From NCBI GenBank assembly GCA_964532465.1, contig CAZHHX010000012.1, forward strand, positions 1 to 64,000: DNA of 64,000 nt, in the 5' to 3' direction. This document shows, piece after piece, positions 35,743 to 44,322 of the stretch. Under the pieces are notes generated by a model that saw only the letters and a list, made by a program, of their open reading frames with translations, was not told the DNA's origin and ran no database searches. Within the stretch, counting starts at the first letter, position 1, and every line of letters starts with the position of its first letter. Origin of the DNA: JAPLKB01 sp964532465 (GTDB taxonomy: Bacteria; Desulfobacterota; Syntrophorhabdia; Syntrophorhabdales; Syntrophorhabdaceae). Made by a program: the position numbers and the translations under genes.

Positions 35743-37521
35743 TCACAATTTTATATTAAAATCCTCGGGGAAAAACCTGGCCATCTCCTTTCTCAGCAGG
35801 GACTCGCCTTCCTTTGCAGATCCCATTCTTAATATTTCATTCAGCAACTCTTTGCAATAGCTATGCTCGAGTTTGCGGATTATCTTTTTGATCTTCGGGA
35901 TAGAATACGCGTTCATACTCAGTTCATCAAGCTCCAATCCGAGCATAATCGGTGTATACAGGGGTTCACCGGCAATTTCTCCGCATAATGCAACCTCAAT
36001 TTTATTCGCATGTGCGCTCTCAACAGTCTGCTTTATTATTCTCAGCACAGCCGGATGGAGCGGTTCGTAAAGATATGATACATATTCATTTCCCCTGTCA
36101 ATAGCAAGAGAATATTGAATGAGGTCGTTTGTCCCTATGCTGAAGAAGTCTGCCTCAAGGGCAAGCATGTCGCTTATCATACAAGCTGATGGCACTTCCA
36201 TCATAATACCGATTTTTATATCCTTGTTAAAATGAACTTTCTTAAGGGTCAGTTCTTCCATGCATGTTCTTATAATCTCTTTAACCTTTCTTACCTCTTC
36301 TATACCTGATATCATAGGAATTAAAATTTTTAAGGGGCCATAGGCACTTGCCCGCAAAATACCCATGAGCTGAGATACAAAAAGCTCCGACTCTTTCATG
36401 CACAGCCTTATTGCTCTTAAGCCCATGGCAGGGTTTATCTCTTTCGGGATATCAACACTGGAGGCCAATTTATCTCCGCCAATATCCAAGGTTCTTATCG
36501 TTATGTACTCTAATGACTTATTTTCCGCAAGTTTTTTATATATCTGGAAATGGTCCATCTCCGTAGGAAGGGTTTTGCTTGACAGATAGATATACTCTGT
36601 TCTGTAAAGACCTACTCCCCTGGCACCGTATTTTTCAATAACATCCATCTCTGCCAGAAACTCTATATTCGCTCCGATTTTAACCCTGAATCCGTCCTTT
36701 GTTTCTGCCCGCAGTTTTGCAGCTCTCAGCAGTTCCCTTCTCTGATTTTTGAGATGAAGATGTTTTGCAATGTAGACCTTCTCCACCTCTTTTGTCGGAT
36801 TGATTGTTACAATGCCTTCATCACCGTCAATAATAACCATATCATTATTTTTAACAAGATTTGTTATATTGCCGGTGCCTGCAACTGCCGGGATTTCAAG
36901 GGCCCGGGCAATAATAGAAGTATGCGATGTACGCCCGCCTACATCAATAGCAAACCCGGATATTTTGTTGAGGTTCAGCTGAATAGTGTCCGCAGGCGAC
37001 AGGTCATGAGCAACTATAATTGTTTTCCCTTTTATACCGACATTATCTATATCTGATGCCTTGCCTTTTACGAGTATTCTTACAAGTCTTTCATATATAT
37101 ATTTGATATCCTGACCACGCTCTCTCAGATAGGGATCTTCAACTTTCTCAAAGCTCGCCAGGAACTTTGATACAACTACATCAAGAGCCCACTCTGCATT
37201 TATTCTTTTCTCTCTTATTGCGTCAACCACGGCATCTGAAAAGAAAACATCCTGAAGAATCATCATATGCGCATCAATAATGAATGCGTGCTTCCTTATC
37301 TCATCATCAAGTATTGTTTCTTTAATGCTTTTCAATTCTTCTATAGCGCTTTTTGCCGCCTGCCTGAATCTATTAACTTCTTTTTCTATTGATTCTATCC
37401 TGACTGAACGTCGGGCAATAGATAGCTTACCTCTTTCAAGCAGGCGTACCTTGCCGAGAGTTATACCGGATGAAACTCCTATGCCTTTTAAAATCTTATT
37501 TGAAAAAATATCTTCGCTCAT
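35743..37521 (-). CDS. ptsI: PTS enzyme I (phosphoenolpyruvate-protein phosphotransferase)
   Basis: Autophosphorylates from phosphoenolpyruvate and passes the phosphate to HPr. The phospho-histidine is His200 in GGRTSHTSIIARALEIPAV. The PEP-binding barrel is seen in GARGVGLYRTEYIY near 300, AMGLRAIRLCM near 375, and FFSIGTNDLIQYSLAIDRGN near 450-469. There is no N-terminal GAF domain, so it is the ordinary enzyme I rather than the nitrogen paralogue PtsP. The gene overlaps ptsH by four bases. No EIIB or EIIC component is present in the block, so its output appears regulatory. Confidence 0.95.
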   Translation of the reverse strand: MSEDIFSNKILKGIGVSSGITLGKVRLLERGKLSIARRSVRIESIEKEVNRFRQAAKSAIEELKSIKETILDDEIRKHAFIIDAHMMILQDVFFSDAVVDAIREKRINAEWALDVVVSKFLASFEKVEDPYLRERGQDIKYIYERLVRILVKGKASDIDNVGIKGKTIIVAHDLSPADTIQLNLNKISGFAIDVGGRTSHTSIIARALEIPAVAGTGNITNLVKNNDMVIIDGDEGIVTINPTKEVEKVYIAKHLHLKNQRRELLRAAKLRAETKDGFRVKIGANIEFLAEMDVIEKYGARGVGLYRTEYIYLSSKTLPTEMDHFQIYKKLAENKSLEYITIRTLDIGGDKLASSVDIPKEINPAMGLRAIRLCMKESELFVSQLMGILRASAYGPLKILIPMISGIEEVRKVKEIIRTCMEELTLKKVHFNKDIKIGIMMEVPSACMISDMLALEADFFSIGTNDLIQYSLAIDRGNEYVSYLYEPLHPAVLRIIKQTVESAHANKIEVALCGEIAGEPLYTPIMLGLELDELSMNAYSIPKIKKIIRKLEHSYCKELLNEILRMGSAKEGESLLRKEMARFFPEDFNIKL

Positions 37522-37784
37522 GTTTCGTAAAACCCGTCTTCAATTAATTGTCCAAGTTCTTCAAATGCCTTTTCTTCATCGGTTCCTTCGACTTTTATTT
37601 TAATTTTACTTCCTAAAGGGCATGCGAGCATTAAAAGACCCATAATACTTTTTCCGTTCACCTCTGTCCCATCCCTTTCAATCCATATACTTGAGGCAAA
37701 TTCGTCAGCTTTTTTTACAAATGTAGCCGCCGGTCTTGCATGAAGACCCAATCTGTTTTTTATAACAAAAATTCCTTCCACCAA
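37518..37784 (-). CDS. ptsH: HPr phosphocarrier protein
   Basis: An 88-residue phosphocarrier. His15 in RLGLHARPAA takes the phosphate from enzyme I, and Ser46 in VNGKSIMGLL is the target of HPr kinase, whose gene lies 1.3 kb upstream. Both sites are intact, so HPr can be modified in two ways. It sits between the EIIA-Man gene and ptsI, separated by six bases from the former. Confidence 0.97.
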   Translation of the reverse strand: MVEGIFVIKNRLGLHARPAATFVKKADEFASSIWIERDGTEVNGKSIMGLLMLACPLGSKIKIKVEGTDEEKAFEELGQLIEDGFYET

Positions 37785-37790
37785 TTCGCC

Positions 37791-38204
37791 CTATTCCTTT
37801 TTTCTTATTTTTAATATATCTGTTGCGAGATAGATATTGTTTTGACCATATTGAGTAATAAAGTTGGCAAGTTCATCCAGGGGCCTTCCTTCCCGGTAAG
37901 TAACAAGCTTAATCAACATGGGGAGATTTACCCCGGCAATAACCTCAACCTTTCCTTCATTCAGTAAAGAGAGGCTTATATTGGAAGGCGTGCCGCCGAA
38001 CATATCCGTCATTATCAAAACACCGTCACCGGTTTCAACAGAACTTACAGCATCCGTAAGCCTTTTTTTGATTTTATCTACATCTTCATCAGGAAAAATG
38101 TCGACAGATTCAAACTGTCCCTGCTCGCCCACTATCAGCTCGGTGGCCGCTACCATTTGTTTTGCTAAGTTAAAATGGGCTACCACTACTATCCCGATCA
38201 TCAT
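37791..38204 (-). CDS. PTS EIIA component, mannose family
   Basis: A 137-residue EIIA of the mannose/fructose type. His10 in VVVAHFNLAKQ is the phosphorylation site; TDMFGGTPSNISLSLL near 66-81 is a strong family block. In this family EIIA normally serves an EIIB-C-D permease, but none is nearby. In deltaproteobacteria such orphan EIIA proteins often accompany HprK and RapZ and are thought to sense or regulate rather than transport (inference). Confidence 0.93.
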   Translation of the reverse strand: MMIGIVVVAHFNLAKQMVAATELIVGEQGQFESVDIFPDEDVDKIKKRLTDAVSSVETGDGVLIMTDMFGGTPSNISLSLLNEGKVEVIAGVNLPMLIKLVTYREGRPLDELANFITQYGQNNIYLATDILKIRKKE

Positions 38205-38234
38205 GCCTCCTTGCTTTACTATTTTCCCATGCCA

Positions 38235-39080
38235 TTATTTATCAATATCTCTGTGAATCGTTGACACGTCATAGTTCATACACAAAAACCTCTCCAATAG
38301 CTTGCTTACAATAAAGACAGACCTGTGTTTCCCCCCTGTACATCCAAAGCATATGGTCAGATAACTCTTACCTTCTTTTTCAAATAACGGTATAAGATAT
38401 AATAAAAAATCCAAAAGCAAAAGAAAATATTTGTTATAAACATCATTGGACAGAATGTATTCGGATATCTCTTCGGAAAGACCTGTTTTGTCTTTCAAGC
38501 CATCAACAAAAAAAGGATTCGGTAAAAACCTTACATCCAGAACCATATCTGCTTCAAGAGGTATCCCGTAAATATAACCAAAGGACATGAGGTTTATTTT
38601 CATCTTATATTCGCTGGCGCTGTAAGCTTTGAGCGCGAAGCGTCTCAGCTCGTGAGGGGTGAGGTTGGATGTGTCAATAACCTGATCTGCAATCTCCTTT
38701 ATCCACCATACAAGCTCCCTCTCTTCTTTCAATGCGTCTTTTATGTTTGAACTGGCATATAAAGGATGCATTCTTCTTGTTTCTTTGAATCGTTTCAGCA
38801 GAGCCTCATCAGAACTTTCAAGGAATATCACCTCGGCTTCAAATTTCTCCTTTATATATTTCAGAGTATCTTTGCCTGCGTCAAAAAATTCCTTTTCTCT
38901 TATATCTATGACAAGGGCGCACTTTTGCACTTTATCCCCTATCAATTTTGACAACACTGAAAATTTCTTCAATAAAACGAGGGGGAAATGATCTACGCAA
39001 AAATAGCCCGTATCTTCAAGGGCTCTTAGGAATGTTGTCTTACCTGAACCCGAAATGCCGCTGAGAATTATGAGTTTCAA
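38235..39080 (-). CDS. rapZ: RapZ/YvcJ-family nucleotide-binding RNase adapter
   Basis: A P-loop protein with Walker A GISGSGKT at residues 8-15 and the C-terminal block CFGCTGGKHRSVFIVSKL near 240-257 characteristic of the RapZ family. In Escherichia coli RapZ guides RNase E to the small RNA GlmZ and so controls glucosamine-6-phosphate synthesis; in other bacteria the role is less clear. Its gene overlaps hprK by four bases, as is common in PTS-regulator clusters. Confidence 0.93.
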   Translation of the reverse strand: MKLIILSGISGSGKTTFLRALEDTGYFCVDHFPLVLLKKFSVLSKLIGDKVQKCALVIDIREKEFFDAGKDTLKYIKEKFEAEVIFLESSDEALLKRFKETRRMHPLYASSNIKDALKEERELVWWIKEIADQVIDTSNLTPHELRRFALKAYSASEYKMKINLMSFGYIYGIPLEADMVLDVRFLPNPFFVDGLKDKTGLSEEISEYILSNDVYNKYFLLLLDFLLYLIPLFEKEGKSYLTICFGCTGGKHRSVFIVSKLLERFLCMNYDVSTIHRDIDK

Positions 39081-40018
39081 GATTCTTCTTCCGCCTTCAT
39101 TGATTTCAGCATTTTCTCCTCCAGTTCTACGGCAGTATTTATACCCTGTTTTTTAAGAATATAATTTCTACATGCAAGCTCTATGATTGTGGATACATTT
39201 CTCCCCGGACTGATGGGAACTCTTACCATGGGGAGATCAATGCTCAAAAGCCTGTATTTATCTTCCCGAAAACCAATCCTGTCGTATTCTTCCTTCTGGT
39301 TCCAGTCAACCATTTCAACTACAAATTCAATCTTTATTTTCTTTCTCACAGAAGAAACCCCGAAAAGACGACCTATATCTACAACGCCTATGCCCCGTAT
39401 CTCTAATAGATTCTCAATCATTTCCGGCGATTCTCCATAAAGGTCTATGGCGCCAAGTTTTTTTACATATACAACATCATCGACAATGAGCCTGTGTCCT
39501 CTCATAATAAGCTCAAGGGCGTTTTCACTTTTTCCGATACCAGGCCTTCCTATAATCAATATCCCGACGCCCATAATGTCCACTAAAACCCCGTGAACAG
39601 TTGTAGAAGGCGCAAGTTTTTCTTCAAGAAGTTTTGTAATCCTTTCAATAAATACAGAAGTAGTAAGCCTTGAGCGCAGCAAGGGTATACCCTTTTCTTC
39701 TGTTTCAATAAGAAAATATTCAGGAACCTTGAGATTCCTCGTTACAACAAAACAGACCACATCATGTTTGCAGAGTTCTTTAATGATTTTCAGACACTCC
39801 GGGTTATCAAGCGATCTCAGATAGGATATTTCCGTGTTGCCGAGGATTTGCACTCTGTGGGGGTGCAGATACACCATGTGACCGGTGACAACAAGCCCGA
39901 GTTTTTGTATCCTCTGATTGTATATTTTTCTGGAAAGGCCTTTGAATCCGGAAATAACCTCCAATTCCAATCCGAACGATTTGTTGTCATTGAGCTCCTG
40001 AACCGTTACGCCCTTCAT
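39077..40018 (-). CDS. hprK: HPr kinase/phosphorylase
   Basis: Phosphorylates HPr on Ser46 and removes that phosphate again. The 313-residue protein has an N-terminal regulatory domain of about 130 residues, then VHGVLVDIMGVG (catalytic His142), the P-loop GRPGIGKS at 157-164, LIVDDVVYVKK, and the family signature EIRGIGVVDIGRLFG near 206. With ptsH nearby it gives this organism serine-level control of the PTS, which is absent from Escherichia coli but frequent in deltaproteobacteria. Confidence 0.95.
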   Translation of the reverse strand: MKGVTVQELNDNKSFGLELEVISGFKGLSRKIYNQRIQKLGLVVTGHMVYLHPHRVQILGNTEISYLRSLDNPECLKIIKELCKHDVVCFVVTRNLKVPEYFLIETEEKGIPLLRSRLTTSVFIERITKLLEEKLAPSTTVHGVLVDIMGVGILIIGRPGIGKSENALELIMRGHRLIVDDVVYVKKLGAIDLYGESPEMIENLLEIRGIGVVDIGRLFGVSSVRKKIKIEFVVEMVDWNQKEEYDRIGFREDKYRLLSIDLPMVRVPISPGRNVSTIIELACRNYILKKQGINTAVELEEKMLKSMKAEEES

Positions 40019-40076
40019 CAGATTTTATTTTTGATTTTTTGTATTGTAGATTTTCTTAATAAAGAGAGGTCCAATG

Positions 40077-40538
40077 TCAAATCTTTCTATCCTCTTCGAT
40101 AATATTGCTGTATATCTCATGGGAATCGTTTAAATTCATAAGTCTTTTTTTAAATGAAGGGTCACGCAACAACTTTGAAATACGCGACAATGTTTTAAGA
40201 TGCAGAGTGGCAGAGTCCTCAGGAGCAAGGAGTAAGAAAAAGATATGAACAGGTTTTCTGTCAATTGCATCAAAATCCACACCGTTTTTTGATTTTCCAA
40301 AAACGCAAAGTATATTGCTTATACCTTTCATCTTGCCGTGAGGAATTGCAACGCCATCACCTATTCCCGTACTGCCGAGTTTTTCGCGTTCAAGAACAAT
40401 ATTGACAACTTTTTCAATATCCTCGATGAGATTTGCCGTTTTCAATGCGGTGACAAGTTCAAAAAGTGTTTCTTTTTTCCCCTTACTTCTTATGTTAGAT
40501 ACAACACAGGATTCTCTGAGGATATCTTCAATTCTCAT
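40077..40538 (-). CDS. ptsN: PTS EIIA-Ntr-type regulatory protein
   Basis: A 153-residue EIIA of the fructose/nitrogen class. His67 in GDGVAIPHGK is the phosphorylation site. It lies next to hpf and rpoN as in many Proteobacteria, where PtsN regulates potassium transport and sigma-54-related functions through its phosphorylation state. The start overlaps the hpf stop by four bases. Confidence 0.92.
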   Translation of the reverse strand: MRIEDILRESCVVSNIRSKGKKETLFELVTALKTANLIEDIEKVVNIVLEREKLGSTGIGDGVAIPHGKMKGISNILCVFGKSKNGVDFDAIDRKPVHIFFLLLAPEDSATLHLKTLSRISKLLRDPSFKKRLMNLNDSHEIYSNIIEEDRKI

Positions 40539-41059
40539 ACAGGCTTTCCCGTCGTTTCGATGAGCCCGAAATTACCGTCTTTTCTCTTGTAGACCACGCA
40601 GATATTACCCATTTCCGTATTGCTGAATATAATGAAGCTATCTCCGGATGCTTCGAGCTGCATAATAGCTTCTTCCGGATCCATCGGTTTTGCATTAATA
40701 GCTTTTGTCATGATAATTTTTGACTCTGTTTCTGTTTTGTCAGAGACAGCATGTTTTGGTTTATTTTCCCTGTATTTTTTCAGCTTATCCCTATACCTTG
40801 TCAGTCTTCTTTCGAGCTTATCGAGTATTTTGTCGACAGCCGCGCGCATATCATCCATGACTTCATGGGCATTTATAACGACGCCGTTCAAGGTAAACAT
40901 GACATCTATTCTAAATCTGTATTTTCTTTCAAGTGAAAGCACTGCGTGAACATCAAGAGGCACTTCAACAAATTTCTGTAATCTTGCAAGCTTTTCTTCA
41001 GCATATCTTTTAAGATTTTCATCCGGATCGAGATGTCTGAAGCTTATTGTTATATCCAT
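40535..41059 (-). CDS. hpf: Long-form ribosome hibernation promoting factor
   Basis: Residues 1-100 are the ribosome-binding S30AE/YfiA domain (MDITISFRHLDPDENLKRYA, then HEVMDDMRAAVDKILDKLER). A linker leads to a C-terminal domain near 115-170 (MDPEEAIMQLEASGDSFIIF). This tail defines the long HPF type that dimerises 70S ribosomes into 100S particles alone. I start at the ATG at 41059, with GGAGG in front of it; an ORF start 18 bases upstream adds MIIGGN. Confidence 0.93.
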   Translation of the reverse strand: MDITISFRHLDPDENLKRYAEEKLARLQKFVEVPLDVHAVLSLERKYRFRIDVMFTLNGVVINAHEVMDDMRAAVDKILDKLERRLTRYRDKLKKYRENKPKHAVSDKTETESKIIMTKAINAKPMDPEEAIMQLEASGDSFIIFSNTEMGNICVVYKRKDGNFGLIETTGKPV

Positions 41060-41150
41060 GTTGCCTCCAATAATCAAATTCAGCTATCAACCATCAGTCA
41101 TCAGTAAAAAAATAATTTTAATACCAACCGCTGACTGCCTGTAGCTGTTT

Positions 41151-41182
41151 TTAAAAAATAAGGTTGGTACATACCCAACCTT
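41151..41182 (-). terminator. Intrinsic terminator after rpoN
   Basis: On the minus strand AAGGTTGG and CCAACCTT form an 8-bp stem with a seven-base loop followed by ATTTTTT. It lies about 45 bases downstream of the rpoN stop and separates it from hpf, so hpf-ptsN-hprK-rapZ probably has its own promoter or relies on partial readthrough. Confidence 0.85.
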
Positions 41183-41225
41183 ATGCAACAAAGTTACCAG
41201 ATATGGCACACCATGTCAATCCAAT

Positions 41226-42590
41226 TTACTCCTGGACTTTTCTTTGCCGTGAAGAGTCTATGTTGAGTATTTCTCTATACTTTGCTACTGTTCTTCTTGC
41301 GATTTTTATATCTCGTTTTGTCTTTAACAGAGAAACCATCTCATCATCGGTTAATGGGTTTTTTTTATCCTCTTTTCCAATATATTCCAATATTAAATCC
41401 TTTATAATATTTGTAGAAAGTTGGTCGCCTTCCTCCTGGCATATGCCTGTAGGAAAAAAGAACTTTAATTCAAAAACTCCAAACTGAGTACTCATATATT
41501 TGTTCGTTGTTATCCGGCTTACGGTGGATTCATGGACACCTATGTCCTGCGCAATATCTTTCAATATCATGGGCTTTAGAAACCTTACTCCGCTCTCAAA
41601 GAATGCTTCCTGGAATTTCACTATGCTTTTTGAAACACTGTAGAGGGTCTTTTGCCGCTGTTTCAAACTTTTTATAAACCATTCCGCCTGTTTTTGCTTT
41701 TTCTTGATATATCGCTTTGTTTCACCATCGACATTGCCTGCCGCATAGAGGTCCATATAGTAACCATTCAGCTTAAGATCGGGTATGGCGTCATCGCTTA
41801 AATATACTTCGAAACCATCTTCTCCCTTTACAACGTATACATCCGGCACGACATACGATGTAAAGTCATCGACAAAGTTTCTTCCCGGCTTCGGGTCAAA
41901 CTCCTTTATCCTGCTGATAACATCCTCGATTTTTTCAGGAGCATACCCGGTTTTTTTTGCAATTTCATGAATATTTACTTTGGGGTACAAATCAAAATAT
42001 ATGTTCATTATATCTTCAAAAACAATATCCCTTACCCCTTTTGCCTCATACTGGAGAAACACGGATTCCCTGAGGTTTCTCGCGCCGACTCCGGCAGGTT
42101 CAAGCTTTTGAATTTTACGAAGCACTTCTTCAAGCAAATCCGGAGTAAAACCGGATGCTTTTGATATCTCTGAAATAGGGTCAACCAAATATCCATTATC
42201 ATCAATATTTTCTATAATCCATTCTGAGGCAATACGTTCTTGCGAATCGGAAAATGAAATTCCGATCTGCCAACGCAGATAGTCCCTGAGGTTGTATGTT
42301 TTTTTTACAATATTTTCGTAGTCGGGATACTCCTTATCCTCCCTGCCGCTAAATTCTTCTGAAGATGTGTATCTCTCAAAGAGCTCTTCTGTATTTTCCT
42401 CATTTTCCTCTTCCTTTGTCTGTTCTTCGGCAGGCTCTTGCTCAGTTGCTTCTAAAATGGGATTTTCTTCGAGTTCCTGTTCAATTGCCTCAACTAATTC
42501 CAGTTGCGACATCTGTAAGAGCTTTATTGCCTGCTGAAGCTGCTGGGTCAATACGGGAAGAAGTCTCTGTGTCTGCTTAAGTTCCAACAT
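41226..42590 (-). CDS. rpoN: RNA polymerase sigma-54 factor
   Basis: The N-terminal Gln/Leu-rich activator-contact region (TQRLLPVLTQQLQQAIKLLQ) is followed by an acidic stretch near residues 45-85 rich in Glu. The core-binding region and helix-turn-helix follow, then the RpoN box ARRTVAKYREIL near 436-447, which reads the -24 promoter element. LKDIAQDIGVHESTVSRITTNKYM near 347-370 is the conserved DNA-binding segment. At 454 residues the length is normal. It overlaps lptB by 14 bases, as in the classical lpt-rpoN-hpf-ptsN gene order. Confidence 0.97.
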   Translation of the reverse strand: MLELKQTQRLLPVLTQQLQQAIKLLQMSQLELVEAIEQELEENPILEATEQEPAEEQTKEEENEENTEELFERYTSSEEFSGREDKEYPDYENIVKKTYNLRDYLRWQIGISFSDSQERIASEWIIENIDDNGYLVDPISEISKASGFTPDLLEEVLRKIQKLEPAGVGARNLRESVFLQYEAKGVRDIVFEDIMNIYFDLYPKVNIHEIAKKTGYAPEKIEDVISRIKEFDPKPGRNFVDDFTSYVVPDVYVVKGEDGFEVYLSDDAIPDLKLNGYYMDLYAAGNVDGETKRYIKKKQKQAEWFIKSLKQRQKTLYSVSKSIVKFQEAFFESGVRFLKPMILKDIAQDIGVHESTVSRITTNKYMSTQFGVFELKFFFPTGICQEEGDQLSTNIIKDLILEYIGKEDKKNPLTDDEMVSLLKTKRDIKIARRTVAKYREILNIDSSRQRKVQE

Positions 42591-43320
42591 CGATTTTAAA
42601 CTCCTCGCCTAAATATACCTCTCTCACTATCTTATCCCTTGCAATACTTTCCGGGTCGCCTTCAAGAAGCACTTTCCCGTTATTCACTACATAGGCCCTG
42701 TCGCAAATGGGGAGAGAATCTCTTACATTGTGGTCGGATAAAAGTATGCCGATATCTTTCATTTTTAAACCATTTATGATCTTTTTTAAATCAGAAACAG
42801 ATATAGGATCTATGCCGGAAAAAGGTTCATCAAGCAACATAAACTTTGGGGAAATCATGAGAGCCCTTGCAATCTCCAGCCTCCTCCTTTCACCTCCTGA
42901 AAGCGAATCAGCGTTGTTCTTGGACAAATGATCGAGCTTAAATGCCTCAAGCATTTCCGTTACTTTATGTCCCATTAATTCTCTTGGCACATCATGAAAC
43001 TCAAGAATGGATAAAAGGTTATCTTCAACACTCATTTTTTTGAATACAGATGGTTCCTGGGGCAGATAGGTTATGCCTCTTTTTGCCCTCATAAACATAG
43101 GCAGCGTGGTAATGTCTTCTGCGTTAAGAAGTATTTTTCCGCTGTCCGGTTTCGTAAACCCTATAATCATATAGAATGTGGTGGTTTTTCCCGCGCCGTT
43201 CGGACCGAACAGCCCGACTATTTCGCCTGTTTTAATATATAGGGAAATTTCATCAACTACCTTTCGCGAATTGTAAGACTTCGTAACACCTTCCGCGAAA
43301 AGTTTTATTATTTCAGGCAT
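42577..43320 (-). CDS. lptB: LPS export ABC transporter ATPase LptB
   Basis: The cytoplasmic ATPase that drives LPS extraction from the inner membrane through LptF and LptG. Walker A GPNGAGKTT near residue 39, ABC signature LSGGERRRLEIARAL near 143, Walker B KFMLLDEPFSG near 160, and an H-loop in SDHNVRD. The 247-residue size and context (lptC, rpoN) separate it from other ABC ATPases. It abuts the LptC-LptA gene. Confidence 0.96.
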   Translation of the reverse strand: MPEIIKLFAEGVTKSYNSRKVVDEISLYIKTGEIVGLFGPNGAGKTTTFYMIIGFTKPDSGKILLNAEDITTLPMFMRAKRGITYLPQEPSVFKKMSVEDNLLSILEFHDVPRELMGHKVTEMLEAFKLDHLSKNNADSLSGGERRRLEIARALMISPKFMLLDEPFSGIDPISVSDLKKIINGLKMKDIGILLSDHNVRDSLPICDRAYVVNNGKVLLEGDPESIARDKIVREVYLGEEFKIDVGT

Positions 43321-44231
43321 TATTTCTCCATTCTCATCTTTGGCTTATTTATAGAAAATTTTCCGATGGAAAGATCATACACTATTGATTCGCCTTCCAT
43401 CTCCACATTGTCCCTGAATATTTTTGGTTTCTCAGTCAACACAACTTTGTCTTCTTTAAAATGATATACCGCCTTTTCACTTTTCGCAATAGTTCCTTTG
43501 GAAATCAGCCGCACCTTCCCTTTTGCATCAATTCTTTCAAGTTCATTATTCTTGCTGAGAAGATAGAGCCTATCGCAGAGCAGGTTTATATCCTGACCCT
43601 TCATGATGACTTTACCCTCCAGGATATAGGCGTTATCTTTCATAGTATATGTAAAACTGTCAGACTCAAACCTGTATTTGCCTTTATCGGTTTCTATGTA
43701 CCCTGAAACATCCCTTTCTATTTTTACGGTTTCTTCTTTTGTGTTGGCAGTTAATCCCACGCCCCTGAGATTCAGCTTCGTTCCTTGAATATCAACTGGC
43801 GCATTCGTATACGTAAGACCGTTTTTGAAATCAAAATCCATGTTCCTGCTTTTAAGCCTGTAACTGTCTTTATATATAAAGTCCACGTTCTCAACAGTGC
43901 CTCTTTCTTCTTCTGTGTTCATTGTGCCTTTTGTGCCCTTGAAAGAAACAACTACACCGGCCTTCGGCATGTACTTGCCTTCAAGGTCTTCCATTTCTAT
44001 AAGCGGCTTATCAATATATTTGCGCGCGATTTTTGCGACGATCTCCCAGTCTATAACCCCGTTTTTTTCTCCGGAATACTTTACGCCTTTGAAAACTATA
44101 ACCTTTTTTTCTTTATCCCATGCAGGGAGAAAGACCCTTGCAGGTTTTTTAACGAAGAAATAGAGAGCCAGGAGAAAGCTTGCAATTATAAACCCTGAAG
44201 CTATATAAACAATAACTTTTCTGTCTTTCAT
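43320..44231 (-). CDS. lptC: LptC-LptA fusion-like LPS transport protein
   Basis: A single N-terminal membrane anchor (residues 8-28) is followed by two beta-jellyroll regions. The first, near 45-190, fits LptC (VVSFKGTKGTMNTEEERGTV, RNMDFDFKNGLTYTNAPVDI). The second, near 195-300, fits the LptA/OstA fold (GKVIMKGQDINLLCDRLYLL, AKSEKAVYHFKEDKVVLTEK, MEGESIVYDL). LptC alone is about 190 residues; this protein has 303. No separate lptA lies between it and lptB. I infer that the inner-membrane anchor and the first part of the periplasmic bridge are made as one chain. A long LptC with no LptA function is the alternative. Confidence 0.8.
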   Translation of the reverse strand: MKDRKVIVYIASGFIIASFLLALYFFVKKPARVFLPAWDKEKKVIVFKGVKYSGEKNGVIDWEIVAKIARKYIDKPLIEMEDLEGKYMPKAGVVVSFKGTKGTMNTEEERGTVENVDFIYKDSYRLKSRNMDFDFKNGLTYTNAPVDIQGTKLNLRGVGLTANTKEETVKIERDVSGYIETDKGKYRFESDSFTYTMKDNAYILEGKVIMKGQDINLLCDRLYLLSKNNELERIDAKGKVRLISKGTIAKSEKAVYHFKEDKVVLTEKPKIFRDNVEMEGESIVYDLSIGKFSINKPKMRMEK

Positions 44232-44322
44232 CTATCACCGTAACTGCCTTGAGATTGAGAGGTTGAAGGGTTAATGGTTAAGAAAACCGCCCATTCTGTC
44301 CTCCCGTCTTTTGCCTCAATAC

